64,000 nucleotides of DNA. Origin: Propionibacteriaceae bacterium (lineage in GTDB: Bacteria; Actinomycetota; Actinomycetes; Propionibacteriales; Propionibacteriaceae). A model generated the notes under the pieces. That model was not told the DNA's origin. It ran no database searches and saw only the letters and a program-made list of their open reading frames with translations. Positions 35,843 to 44,199 of the stretch are shown here, piece after piece; position 1 is the first letter of the stretch, and each line of letters opens with the position of its first letter. The stretch covers positions 54,685 through 118,684 of the forward strand of contig JAFKJK010000026.1 of the NCBI GenBank assembly GCA_017306015.1, in the 5' to 3' direction. Both the position numbers and the translations under genes were made by a program.

Positions 35843-37422
35843 GGGGTCACCACCTGGTCGGCCTGCGGATCAGGATTCACTGACAGGGAGGACGAGAACG
35901 CGAGTGGCGTGCTGAGGATGTGCTCGGCGACCGGCGACGTGTCGGGGAAGTCGAGGCGGGTGTGGCCGCCGCGGGACTCCTCGCGACGCAGGGCGGCCTC
36001 GACGACGAGATGTCCGACGAGGCCGGTCTCGTGGTCCCGGTGTGGTTCGAGTTCGGCGAGGGCGGTGCGTAGACCGTCCGCGTCCCTCAGGACGCCGGCG
36101 TAGCGGTCCATCAGCGCGCGGACGGCGTCCACGACCGGGTCGGGCTGCCAGGGGACGTCCACGCTGTAGTGCAGCGGAGCCGGCGGCGTCCCGGACGCCA
36201 GCCCGGCCTCACGCCAACCCTGGGCGACCCAGCGGCCACAGACGACGGCCTCCAGCAGCGAGTTGCTGGCCAGCCGGTTGGCGCCGTGCAGCCCGGTGGA
36301 CGCAACCTCGCCGGCGGCGTACAGGCCTTCGACACTGCTCCGTCCGGCGAGATCCACCAGCACCCCGCCCATGTGATAGTGGGCGGCCGGACGCACCGGC
36401 AGCAGGTCCTTCGCCGGATCGAGGCCAGCCTCGCGGGCGGTGGCGTAGATCGAGCCGAACAGTTCGGCGAAGCGCTCGCCCGGGTCCTTGCGGGCGTCGA
36501 GGAAGACCTTGTGGCCGGCCTGGAGTTGCGCCCATTCGGCGCGGGAGACGACGTCGCGCGCCGACAGCGGGTTGCGCAGCACCCACTCGCCGAGCTCGTT
36601 GACCAGGATCGCGCCCTCGCCGCGGACGGCTTCGCTGACCAGGGGCATCGGGTCGATGCCGACGTGCATCGCGGTCGGGTGGAACTGCACCATCTCGACG
36701 TCGCGCAGCGTCGCTCCGGCCCGGTAGGCCAGCGCGAGCCCCTGGCCGCGGGAGGACAGCGGGTTGGTGGTGTGGGCGAACAGGCCGCCGATGCCACCGG
36801 TGGCGAGCAGGACGACGTTCGTGCGCAGTTCGACCGGCCCGTCCGGGGTGTCGACGAGGACGCCGGTGACGCGTCCGGCTTCGGTGAGGATCGCCCGGGC
36901 GGGGGAGTGGTCCCACAGCGAGATCGAGTCGCGGCGGCGGGCGCCGGCGACGACGGTCTCCAGCAGGATCGCCCCGGTTCGATCGCCCTGGGCGTGGACG
37001 ATCCGGCGGCGGCTGTGAGCGCCTTCGAGGCCGAGCCGCAGGGTGCCGTCCGGGTTGCGGTCGAAGGCGGCGCCCTCGGCGGCGAGCCAGGCGATGGCGT
37101 CCGGGGCCGCGGCCGTGATGGCGCGAGCCACGTCCGGCTCGCACAGGCCGGCGCCGGCGGCGAGGGTGTCCTCGTAGTGCAGTTCCGGGTCGTCGTCGGG
37201 ACCAACGGCTGCGGCCACCCCACCCTGCGCCCAGCCGGTGGACGTGCCGGTGCTGACGGCGCCGGCGCTGAGCACGACACACGGCAGCGGGCTGAGCTCG
37301 ATGGCGGCGCTCAGGCCCGCCAGGCCCGCGCCGATGATCACGGGGCAACCAGCCTCGACGATCCGGGTCGTTCGCTGAGCCTGTCGAAGGGAAGTCGGCT
37401 CATTGAAGGCTGGAAGGGTCAC
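35839..37422 (-). CDS. nadB: L-aspartate oxidase
   Basis: 527 aa flavoprotein oxidising L-aspartate to iminoaspartate for NadA. FAD motif VIIGAGLAGLSAAIEL (residues about 25-40), STGWAQGGVAAA, MVQFHPTAMHV, RGEGAILVNELGEW, AAHYHMGGVLVDLAGRSSV and GANRLASNSLLEAVV. GTG 37422 overlaps the nadA stop (GTGA). The first 20 or so residues (FNEPTSLRQAQRTTR) have no counterpart in the family and are encoded by an inserted repeat at 37369-37389; an in-frame start nearer the FAD motif is not evident. Confidence 0.95.
   Translation of the reverse strand: MTLPAFNEPTSLRQAQRTTRIVEAGCPVIIGAGLAGLSAAIELSPLPCVVLSAGAVSTGTSTGWAQGGVAAAVGPDDDPELHYEDTLAAGAGLCEPDVARAITAAAPDAIAWLAAEGAAFDRNPDGTLRLGLEGAHSRRRIVHAQGDRTGAILLETVVAGARRRDSISLWDHSPARAILTEAGRVTGVLVDTPDGPVELRTNVVLLATGGIGGLFAHTTNPLSSRGQGLALAYRAGATLRDVEMVQFHPTAMHVGIDPMPLVSEAVRGEGAILVNELGEWVLRNPLSARDVVSRAEWAQLQAGHKVFLDARKDPGERFAELFGSIYATAREAGLDPAKDLLPVRPAAHYHMGGVLVDLAGRSSVEGLYAAGEVASTGLHGANRLASNSLLEAVVCGRWVAQGWREAGLASGTPPAPLHYSVDVPWQPDPVVDAVRALMDRYAGVLRDADGLRTALAELEPHRDHETGLVGHLVVEAALRREESRGGHTRLDFPDTSPVAEHILSTPLAFSSSLSVNPDPQADQVVTP
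37369..37389 (-). repeat. Short dispersed-type repeat in the 5' end of nadB
   Basis: On the minus strand CTTCGACAGGCTCAGCGAAC, ending in a TTCG/CGAA pair, lies between the nadB start codon and the FAD motif. I recognise this sequence as a type scattered in many actinobacterial and proteobacterial genomes, mostly between genes. Only one copy is seen in this window. Confidence 0.6.
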
Positions 37423-38402
37423 TTCGCGATCCTCACTGCGAGCATCCGCTCGACCGCTGCCCGGGCGCGCTGGGCGACGTCCTCGGGGACGGTGACCTCG
37501 TTGGTCATGGTCTCCAGCGCGTGCCGGATGCTGCCGAGAGTGTTCCGCTTCATGTGCGGGCACAGGTTGCAGGGCCGGACGAACTCGAGGTCGGGGAACT
37601 CCTGCGCGACGTTGTCGCTCATCGAGCACTCGGTGATCAGCGCGACGCTGGTCGGCCGGTTGGCCGCGACGAAGGTCACCATCTGCGCGGTGGAGCCGGC
37701 GTAGTCGGCTGCGTCCACGACCTCGGGCGGGCACTCCGGATGGGCGAGGACGGTCACGCCCGGGTGGCCGGCGCGGATGTCGGCGATGTCGAGCGGAGTG
37801 AACCGCTCGTGCACCTCGCAGGCGCCCGGATGGGTGATCACCTCGACACCGGTCTGGCGCGCGATGTTCGCGGCCAGGAAGCGGTCGGGGATCATGATCA
37901 CCTTCGGCACGCCCAGGCTCTCGATCACCTCGACGGCGTTGCCGGAGGTGCAGCAGATGTCCGACTCGGCCTTGACCGCCGCGGACGTGTTCACGTAGGT
38001 GACGACGGGGACGCCGGGGTGGGCCGCCCGCAGCGCCCGGACGTCGTCCGCGGTGATCGACTCGGCCAGCGAGCAGCCCGACCGCAGGTCGGGGATCAGG
38101 ACGGTCTTGCCGGGGTTCAGCAGCTTGGCAGTCTCGGCCATGAAGTGGACGCCGGCGAGCACGATCACGTCCGCGTCCACGGTGACGGCCTCGCGGGCCA
38201 GGGCGAGCGAGTCGCCGGTGATGTCGGAGACGGCGTGGAAGATCTCGGGGGTCATGTAGTTGTGGGCGAGGATCACGGCGTTGCGTTCGCGTTTGAGGCG
38301 CATGATCGTCTCAGCATCGTCAGCCATCGTCGCCCACTCGATCGCGGGGATGACGTGGCTCACCTTCGCGTACAGGTCGTCCGTCGTCGCGGTGACGGTC
38401 AT
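37419..38402 (-). CDS. nadA: Quinolinate synthase
   Basis: 327 aa iron-sulphur enzyme condensing iminoaspartate with dihydroxyacetone phosphate. The three [4Fe-4S] ligands by position are Cys110 (DLRSGCSLAE), Cys195 (HPGACEVHERF) and Cys281 (CNLCPHMKRNT). Substrate motifs AHNYMTPEIFH and YVNTSAAVKAESD are present. AGGGAGGG precedes the ATG. First gene of the operon, with candidate operators just upstream. Confidence 0.97.
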   Translation of the reverse strand: MTVTATTDDLYAKVSHVIPAIEWATMADDAETIMRLKRERNAVILAHNYMTPEIFHAVSDITGDSLALAREAVTVDADVIVLAGVHFMAETAKLLNPGKTVLIPDLRSGCSLAESITADDVRALRAAHPGVPVVTYVNTSAAVKAESDICCTSGNAVEVIESLGVPKVIMIPDRFLAANIARQTGVEVITHPGACEVHERFTPLDIADIRAGHPGVTVLAHPECPPEVVDAADYAGSTAQMVTFVAANRPTSVALITECSMSDNVAQEFPDLEFVRPCNLCPHMKRNTLGSIRHALETMTNEVTVPEDVAQRARAAVERMLAVRIAK

Positions 38403-38424
38403 GGTGCCCTCCCTTGTCGGCCTT

Positions 38425-38478
38425 ATGCTACTTCTGAGCAAAAGCCCGACCAGAAGTATTCCACAGTCTGAGCAAAAG
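38425..38478 (-). promoter_or_regulatory. Candidate NrtR operators and promoter of nadABC
   Basis: Two exact copies of the 12-mer TCTGAGCAAAAG (plus-strand reading) lie at 38433-38444 and 38467-38478, 34 bases apart. TACTTCTG (38429-38436) and CAGAAGTA (38451-38458) form a perfect 8-bp inverted repeat between them. A possible -10 box TAGCAT lies at 38430-38425 on the minus strand. NrtR is encoded 1.1 kb upstream, so these are the obvious candidates for its binding sites, though I cannot confirm a consensus match. Confidence 0.5.
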
Positions 38479-38528
38479 GCCCAAACTCAGGCGTCCGGAG
38501 GCTGACCGCCGCTGCTTCCTGGGCAGTT

Positions 38529-38588
38529 CGCTCCCGAAACGGACGTTCGCTCCCGATCTTTCGGGAGCGAACGTCCGTTTCGGGAGCG
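38529..38588. repeat. Perfect 28-bp hairpin, member of a palindrome family
   Basis: Arms 38529-38556 and 38561-38588 are perfect complements around TCTT. Each arm itself contains GCTCCCGA twice, separated by AACGGACGTT. The hairpin at 39333-39398 has the same layout and nearly the same sequence. It lies upstream of the nadABC operators and downstream of the permease remnant. Confidence 0.9.
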
Positions 38589-38679
38589 TCCGGCTGCGGT
38601 CGGCGGGGGCGCACGAACGACACGGACGAGTCGTGCTGTCGGCGGCCCGTGAACGAGCGCCAAGAAGCCGCTGCCGCCG

Positions 38680-39328
38680 TCAGTCGCGTGCCAGGATCCG
38701 TGCGGCAGGCAACCGGCTGGCCGCCAGGCCGGGAACGATTCCGGCGAGCACGCACAGCAGGGCTGCCGCGGCACCGATGATTCCGGCTGCCGTCCAGATC
38801 GCCGCGCTGAGCGGGCCGAGGACCGTCGCGGTCACCCAGAGCGCGGCGGCGCTGCCGACCAGGGTGCCGAGGACGGCGATGACGGCCGCGTGGGTGACGA
38901 GGGACGACGCGAGCATCCGGTCGGTCCAGCCCGTCGCCTGGAGGGCTGCGTAGGCGGGCGCGTCCTCGAACAGCGGGCGCGTCCTCGAACAGAGCGAGCA
39001 GAAGCACCGTCACCACCGCGGTCAGTCCCAGGAGAGCGAGGATGACTGCCGCTGCGATGTCCGGGGTGCGGACGCGGACTGCTACCACGTCACCGAGGAA
39101 GGAACCGACGACGGCACCGTTGAAGACGGTCACGATGCTTGTCAAGGTGAGGGCAGATGCGACGCCGAGGGCGACGGCCAGGCTCGCCATCAGCGCCCGT
39201 CCTGGTCGGCGGACGGTAAGGATCAGCCCGAGAGAGATGCAGCCGCGCATCGTGAGTCGTCCATCGAGGAATCCGCGCCGAGCCGGAGGCCGGAAGGCTT
39301 CGATCGGCGTGATCCGGGCTACCACCAC
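38680..39328 (-). pseudogene. FtsX/MacB-type ABC permease, truncated and frameshifted
   Basis: The remnant encodes the C-terminal half of an ABC3 permease: RITPIEAFRPPARR, a helix GRALMASLAVALGVASALTL, then IAAAVILALLGLTAVVTVLLLALFEDAPA, and after a frame change YAALQATGWTDRMLASSLVTH and VLGTLVGSAAALWV to the stop. The frame change is caused by a 19-bp tandem duplication (38954-38972 and 38973-38991). Removing one copy restores one open frame. The N-terminal half and the partner ATPase gene are missing. The fragment is bracketed by two long hairpins. Confidence 0.75.
38954..38991. repeat. 19-bp tandem duplication breaking the permease frame
   Basis: Two exact copies of GCGGGCGCGTCCTCGAACA in tandem. 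Nineteen is not a multiple of three, so the reading frame is lost. The identity of the copies suggests a recent event. Confidence 0.9.
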
Positions 39329-39332
39329 GAGA

Positions 39333-39398
39333 GTTCGCTCCCGAAAGGGACGTTTGCTCCCGAAAGTTCGGGAGCAAACGTCCCTTTCGGGAGCGAAC
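39333..39398. repeat. Perfect 32-bp hairpin, second member of the palindrome family
   Basis: Arms 39333-39364 and 39367-39398 are perfect complements around AG. The arm contains GCTCCCGAAA, then GGGACGTTT, then GCTCCCGAA, matching the layout of the 38529 hairpin with a few compensated substitutions. It abuts the truncated start of the permease remnant. Confidence 0.9.
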
Positions 39399-39401
39399 GC
39401 T

Positions 39402-39484
39402 GGGGGACGGGGACGGGGGTGGGGGACGGGCTGGGGGAGGCTCCGGGGGCGGCACGGGGAGCGGGGGTGGGGACGGGGGACGGG
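39402..39484 (+). other. G-rich tract with quadruplex potential
   Basis: Over about 83 bases the plus strand carries more than ten runs of three to five G separated by one to six bases. This meets the usual pattern for intramolecular G-quadruplexes. It lies just beyond the stop of nrtR, which reads on the other strand, so the nrtR transcript would be C-rich here. Confidence 0.6.
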
Positions 39485-39494
39485 CGCGGCGGCC

Positions 39495-40379
39495 TCAGCG
39501 GACGCGGATGGTGGGCACCTTGGTGCCGGCGACGCTGCGTTCGGCGAGGATCTGGCGGCGGAACCGGTAGAGCCGTGCGGGGCGTCCTCCGGTGCCGGCG
39601 AGGACGTCGCCGGTGTCCTCGACGAGTTCCTGTTGCTCGATCACGCGGCGGAAGTTCTGGGTGTGCACCTGCTGGCCGGCCAGGGCCTCAACGCAGTCCT
39701 GCAACTGCCGCAGAGTGAACTCGGCGGGCAGTAGCTCGAAGACCACCGGACGGTAGCCGATCTTCGCCCGCAGCCGGGCCAGGCCGGTGGCGAGGACTCG
39801 TCGGTGGTCGCCCAGCATCCGGCGGCCGGGCGCCCATTCGTCCTCGGGACGGCGGCACTCGGCCGGCGCCTCCGGCACCAGCCCGGCCTCGTAGAGCAGT
39901 TCGTAGCGCTGCAGCACCAGGTCCGGCTGCCACGGCCGTCCGGCAGTGCCGAAAGTGATCGCCACCCGTCGACGCCGGTCGGTCTCCGTCCCCGCCCAGG
40001 CGGCCAGACCATCGGCGATCACAGCGGGGGAGTCCGCGGCGCGCTGGTCCTCCCAGGGGAAGAGTTCGTACCAGTCCGTCCACACCCCGATCCCGGGCTC
40101 GCCCGCGGTGGTCAGCCCGAGGTAGGAGACCGAGATCTCGCGTCCGGTGTGGGTCCGATCGACGTCGGCGAAGGTGTAGAGCTGTTCGAGGTAGCCCAGC
40201 CGGCGTCCGGTCTGCTCCTCCACCCAGGCGCGGGTGGCGGCCTGGAGCGAGCGGTGACTCGGCAGCAGCGGGCCGGACGGCAGCCGCGGCGGCTCGCCGA
40301 GGGTGAGGACGCACGGGCGCCCGTCCACCAGCGCGACGACGACGGCCAGCACCTCTGCTGACACAGGCTCGCCGGCCAT
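39495..40379 (-). CDS. nrtR: NrtR-type Nudix transcriptional regulator of NAD metabolism
   Basis: 294 aa. The N-terminal Nudix-like domain (residues about 1-160) has a degenerate Nudix box (SLQAATRAWVEEQTGRRLGYLEQLYTF) and the strand DWYELFPWED. The C-terminal winged helix (FELLPAEFTLRQLQDCVEAL, NFRRVIEQQELVEDTG, GRPARLYRFRR) is the DNA-binding part of NrtR proteins, which repress NAD biosynthesis genes and sense ADP-ribose. The start ATG has AGGAG six bases upstream. nadABC, with direct and inverted repeats in its promoter, is nearby on the same strand. Confidence 0.88.
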   Translation of the reverse strand: MAGEPVSAEVLAVVVALVDGRPCVLTLGEPPRLPSGPLLPSHRSLQAATRAWVEEQTGRRLGYLEQLYTFADVDRTHTGREISVSYLGLTTAGEPGIGVWTDWYELFPWEDQRAADSPAVIADGLAAWAGTETDRRRRVAITFGTAGRPWQPDLVLQRYELLYEAGLVPEAPAECRRPEDEWAPGRRMLGDHRRVLATGLARLRAKIGYRPVVFELLPAEFTLRQLQDCVEALAGQQVHTQNFRRVIEQQELVEDTGDVLAGTGGRPARLYRFRRQILAERSVAGTKVPTIRVR

Positions 40380-40458
40380 CCCTGCTCCTCTCCTCGGTGC
40401 CACGATATCGGGGGCACCCCTGACTGCGGTTGGCAGGGCGCACTTGTAGGCTCGCTGC

Positions 40459-42279
40459 ATGCGCCGTATGTTCACCGCGCTCGCAGCGCTGCTTCTCGCC
40501 CTCGGTTGGCTGTTCGCCGTCGCCGCGCCCGCCCGCGCCGACGACGACCATCCCGACTGGCGGATCACGAAGTATGACGTCGTGACGACCGTGGACGGGG
40601 GCGGGACCGCCAACGTCCAGTTGACGATCGACTTCGACTTCGCCAACGACCCGGGCCACGGGCCCTACCTCTACCTGCCGCAGCAGCAGGCGATCGCCGG
40701 CGACCCCGACCACTGGCGGATGATCGACTACACGCTGGGCACGGTGACCAGCCCGAGCGGTGCCAACGCGACCGTGGTGACCAGCGAGTCGGACGGCAAC
40801 CTGGTGATCCGGATCGGTCAGGAGGGCCAGACCTTCACCGGTGTCCAGTCCTACCAGCTCACCTACACCGCCCACGGCCTGATCGCGCCGAAGCAGGCGC
40901 AGTCCGGGCTCGACGAGTTCAACTGGAACGCGGTCGGCCAGGGCTGGGAGGTCCCGATCGAGGCGGCGACCGTCAAGGTCACCGGGCCGGTGGCGATCAC
41001 CCAGGTCGCCTGCTTCACCATCCGCGACTACGAGAACACGAGCACGTGCGAGGCTGCCCAGGACGGGGCGAGCGCCACCTTCTCGGCCACGTCACTCGGC
41101 AACGGCGAAGGCATGCAGGTCGTCGCCGGGTTCCCCGGCGGCACCTTCGTCGGAGCCGAGCCCCGATACACGACGCGGCTCACGCTCGGCAACATGTTCC
41201 CGGTCACCCCGTGGACGGGGACCGCTGCCGCCGCTTTGTCGGTGCTCGGCCTCGGCTGGCTGGTCCGCCGCACCCGTCGCTCCAACCGGGACGAGGTGTA
41301 CCTGGGGCTCACCCCCGGCGTCACGCCAGCGCGCGGCCAGGAGGCCGCGGTCGGCCGCGACAGCTCCAACGCTCCGGTCGCGGTCCAGTTCACGCCGCCC
41401 CGGGACGCCCGTCCCGGCGAGATCGGCACGCTGATGGACGCCACCGCCGACGACCGCGACATCACCGCCACCCTGGTCGACCTCGCCGTCCGCGGCCACC
41501 TGAAGATCGCCCAGCCCGGCAAGCACGACTTCGAGTTCACCCGGCTGGCCGGCGGTGACCAGCTGGCCGGCTACGAGTCCGGCCTGCTGGACCGGCTGTT
41601 CCGCAGCAGCGAACGGGTGACCACCGAGGACCTGAAGGACGAGTCCTACGCGAGCCTGCTCAGCGCCACCCGGGGCGACCTGTACTCCCGGGTGACCACT
41701 GAACTGCACTGGTTCACCCGCAACCCGATGTTCGTGCGCGTGCTCGCGATCGCCGGCGGCGTCGGGCTGGTCGCGGCCGGCGTGGTGGGCGGGCTGCTGC
41801 TCGGTCTGGTCGGCTGGGGCCTGGTCGGTGTCGCCGGCCTGATCACCGGCATCGGCGTGCTGATCATGAACAACAAGTTCGGCAGCCGGAGCGCGGACGG
41901 CTCGGCCGTGCTCGCCCAGGCCAAGGGCTTCGAGCTCTACCTGACCACCGCGGAGGCCGACCAGATCAAGTTCGAGGAGGGCATCGACGTGTTCTCCCGC
42001 TACCTGCCTTACGCCATGGTCTTCGGCGTGGCCGAGCGCTGGACGAAGGTCTTCCAACAGCTTGCCGCGCAGGGCGCCTACACCTTCCCGACCTACTGGT
42101 ACGTCGGCTACTACCCGGGCGGCTTCGGCATGGGCGAGCTCGGCAGTTCGATGAACGCGCTGACCAGCTCGATCTCGTCCTCGCTGCAGGCGGCGACGGC
42201 CGCGTCCAGCGCGTCGAGCGGTGGCTCGGGCTTCTCCGGTGGCGGCGGCTTCGGCGGCGGCGGAGGCGGCGGCTGGTGA
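40459..42279 (+). CDS. DUF2207 membrane protein
   Basis: 606 aa. Signal peptide or anchor (ALAALLLALGWLFAVAAPARA), a large outer DUF2207 domain (residues about 30-250, beta-rich, YDVVTTVDGGGTANVQLTID), a helix near residue 260, a cytoplasmic winged-helix-like region (LVDLAVRGHLKIA), then two helices (about 430-475) and a tail ending in a serine stretch and a glycine run (GGGGFGGGGGGGW). ATG 40459 follows a TAGGCT box by six bases (leaderless). Function unknown; paired with the AlbA_2 gene 10 bases downstream. Confidence 0.88.
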   Translation: MRRMFTALAALLLALGWLFAVAAPARADDDHPDWRITKYDVVTTVDGGGTANVQLTIDFDFANDPGHGPYLYLPQQQAIAGDPDHWRMIDYTLGTVTSPSGANATVVTSESDGNLVIRIGQEGQTFTGVQSYQLTYTAHGLIAPKQAQSGLDEFNWNAVGQGWEVPIEAATVKVTGPVAITQVACFTIRDYENTSTCEAAQDGASATFSATSLGNGEGMQVVAGFPGGTFVGAEPRYTTRLTLGNMFPVTPWTGTAAAALSVLGLGWLVRRTRRSNRDEVYLGLTPGVTPARGQEAAVGRDSSNAPVAVQFTPPRDARPGEIGTLMDATADDRDITATLVDLAVRGHLKIAQPGKHDFEFTRLAGGDQLAGYESGLLDRLFRSSERVTTEDLKDESYASLLSATRGDLYSRVTTELHWFTRNPMFVRVLAIAGGVGLVAAGVVGGLLLGLVGWGLVGVAGLITGIGVLIMNNKFGSRSADGSAVLAQAKGFELYLTTAEADQIKFEEGIDVFSRYLPYAMVFGVAERWTKVFQQLAAQGAYTFPTYWYVGYYPGGFGMGELGSSMNALTSSISSSLQAATAASSASSGGSGFSGGGGFGGGGGGGW

Positions 42280-42289
42280 TCCGTCCGCG

Positions 42290-43165
42290 ATGAACGGGAT
42301 GTTCCTGCGCGGGGTGCCGGTGTGGGCCGTCGCGGTCGCCCTGCCGGTTGCGCTGCTGGTGGCCTGGGCGCTCGGCTCGCTGGCCCGTTGGCTGCTGCGT
42401 GGACGGGCCCGGCTCGGCACGGCGACGGCCATCGTGATCGCCGTGCTGTGCATCTCGGCCGGGCTGCTGCTGGCCGGCTGGATCGATCCCGGCGTGTCGT
42501 TGTGGAGTCCGCTGACGATCCTGCTGGCGCTCGGCTTCACCGTGGCCGGGATCGCGGTCTACGGGGCCGTGGCCGCACACTTCCAGCGTCCTCAACGCGA
42601 GGGCATCGCCGAGTTGCTCGCGGCCGGGGAGTCCGACCGGGTCGAGTTCAAGTCCACGGCGCGGGTGAACCTGCGCACCGGTTCGAAGGACGACCGGATG
42701 GAGCAGGTGATCGCGAAGACCGCCTGCGGGTTCCTGAACTCCGACGGCGGCACCCTCGTCATCGGCGTCGACGACTACGGCGTCCCGCTGGGCCTGGACG
42801 CAGACCTCGCCACCATGAAGAGCCCCGACCTCGACCGCTATGAGCTGTGGCTGCGCGACCTGCTCACCACCGGCCTCGGCCAGACCGCCGCCGCGACCGT
42901 CGGGATCGAGTTCCCCACCGTCCCCGCCGGCGAGGGACGTCAGCTGCCGGTCTGCCGGGTCACCTGCCGGCCCTCGCCGCGTCCGGTGTACCTGAGACCG
43001 GGCAAGGGAGCGGCGCCGGAGCTCTGGGTCCGGTCGGGCAACTCGACCCGGCAACTGGGCGTTGACGAGGCCACCGACTACGTGATGCACCGCTGGCCGC
43101 TGAACCTCGGCTCCAGCATCGCCGCCCAGCTGCGGGCCGCCGTCCGGTTCTCCGAGGAGCACTGA
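42290..43165 (+). CDS. Membrane-anchored AlbA_2 (divergent ATP-binding, AAA_4) domain protein
   Basis: 291 aa. Three hydrophobic segments (residues about 8-95) are followed by an AlbA_2/Schlafen-AlbA-type domain: ESDRVEFKSTARVNLRTGSK, MEQVIAKTACGFLNSDGGTLVIGVDD, PVCRVTCRPSPRPVYLR and ELWVRSGNSTRQL. These domains are usually soluble, DNA/RNA-linked proteins, so the membrane anchor is unusual. It is probably co-transcribed with the DUF2207 gene. No strong ribosome-binding site before ATG 42290. Confidence 0.8.
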   Translation: MNGMFLRGVPVWAVAVALPVALLVAWALGSLARWLLRGRARLGTATAIVIAVLCISAGLLLAGWIDPGVSLWSPLTILLALGFTVAGIAVYGAVAAHFQRPQREGIAELLAAGESDRVEFKSTARVNLRTGSKDDRMEQVIAKTACGFLNSDGGTLVIGVDDYGVPLGLDADLATMKSPDLDRYELWLRDLLTTGLGQTAAATVGIEFPTVPAGEGRQLPVCRVTCRPSPRPVYLRPGKGAAPELWVRSGNSTRQLGVDEATDYVMHRWPLNLGSSIAAQLRAAVRFSEEH

Positions 43166-43245
43166 GTCGGCCTCGTTGGCACCCGGTACCGCCGCCGCGA
43201 CGGTAGGCTGGCCGCCGCAGCGCCCGTGACCGACAGGACGACACC

Positions 43246-44199
43246 GTGCTCATCCCGCTCTCCGGACTGTTCCACCTCGAGCAGAACGTTCCGCTGGCCA
43301 TCGTGATCGTGGTCCTGGCGTCGTTCCTGTTCGCCAGCGGTGCGACCATCCAGCACCTGGCCATCGGCGGCACCGTGGACGCCGAGGCGGAGAACCCGTC
43401 GATGAGCCTGCGCCAGGTGCTCAGCCTGCTGCGGAATCCCAAGTGGCTCCTCGGTCTGGCGACGGTCGCGGTCGGTGCCGGCATGCACATCGTCGGGCTG
43501 GCGCTGGCGCCGGTGACAGTCGTGCAGCCGGTCGGCATCCTGGCCGTCCCCTGGTCGGTACTGCTCGCGGCGAGGATCCACCACTTCCGTCCCACCCGGA
43601 TGATCTGGGGCGCGGTCGCGATGACGATCATCGGCATCGCCGGCTTCACCTTCTTCTCGGCGCGCCGGGCGGCTCCGGACACCCGACTGCCGGAGACGCA
43701 GATCATCGTCGCCGCGCTGATCGTCTTCGCCGTCGGCGCGCTGCTCGGCCTGATCGGCCAGCGCGGACCGGCTGCCGCCCGGTGCCTGATGTGGGCCTCG
43801 GGCGGCTCGTTCTTCTACGGGCTCAGTTCCGCGATGATCAAGACGCTGTTCGAGCTCGTCAGGCTGCCCGATTTCGCCACCCGTCCATTGTTCTGGACGG
43901 TGATCGGGTTCCTGCTGGTCTGCTATCTCGTCGGCGGCTGGATGATCCAGCAGGGCTACGCCAACGGCCCGGCCGAGATCGTGGTCGGGTCGATGACCAC
44001 CACCGACCCGATCGTCGCGGTCGGGTTCGGCATCATCGTGCTCGGCGAGGGCGTCCGGCTGACCGCAGGCGACGCGGTGGGCATGGTGACCAGCGGAGCC
44101 GTCGCGATCGCCGGCGTGGTGATCCTGTCGCGGTTCCACCCCGACGCGCAGGCCCGCAAGGGCGGCCTCGCCCGGCAGACACCGCTCTCGCGGACCTAG
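43246..44199 (+). CDS. EamA/DMT-type membrane transporter
   Basis: 317 aa, eight to ten hydrophobic segments in two repeats: VVLASFLFASGATIQHLAI, LALAPVTVVQPVGILAVPWSVLLAARI, GYANGPAEIVVGSMTTTDPIVAVGFGIIVLGE. This is the NIPA/DMT layout common in actinobacteria. The substrate is unknown. GTG 43246 with AGGACG upstream. Its stop lies in an 18-bp tandem repeat shared with the end of the GH35 gene on the other strand. Confidence 0.8.
   Translation: MLIPLSGLFHLEQNVPLAIVIVVLASFLFASGATIQHLAIGGTVDAEAENPSMSLRQVLSLLRNPKWLLGLATVAVGAGMHIVGLALAPVTVVQPVGILAVPWSVLLAARIHHFRPTRMIWGAVAMTIIGIAGFTFFSARRAAPDTRLPETQIIVAALIVFAVGALLGLIGQRGPAAARCLMWASGGSFFYGLSSAMIKTLFELVRLPDFATRPLFWTVIGFLLVCYLVGGWMIQQGYANGPAEIVVGSMTTTDPIVAVGFGIIVLGEGVRLTAGDAVGMVTSGAVAIAGVVILSRFHPDAQARKGGLARQTPLSRT

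Noticed and set aside
38441..38680. Open frame continuing past the permease remnant through the 28-bp hairpin
   Set aside because: The translated residues come from the palindrome and upstream DNA of nadA; no homology.
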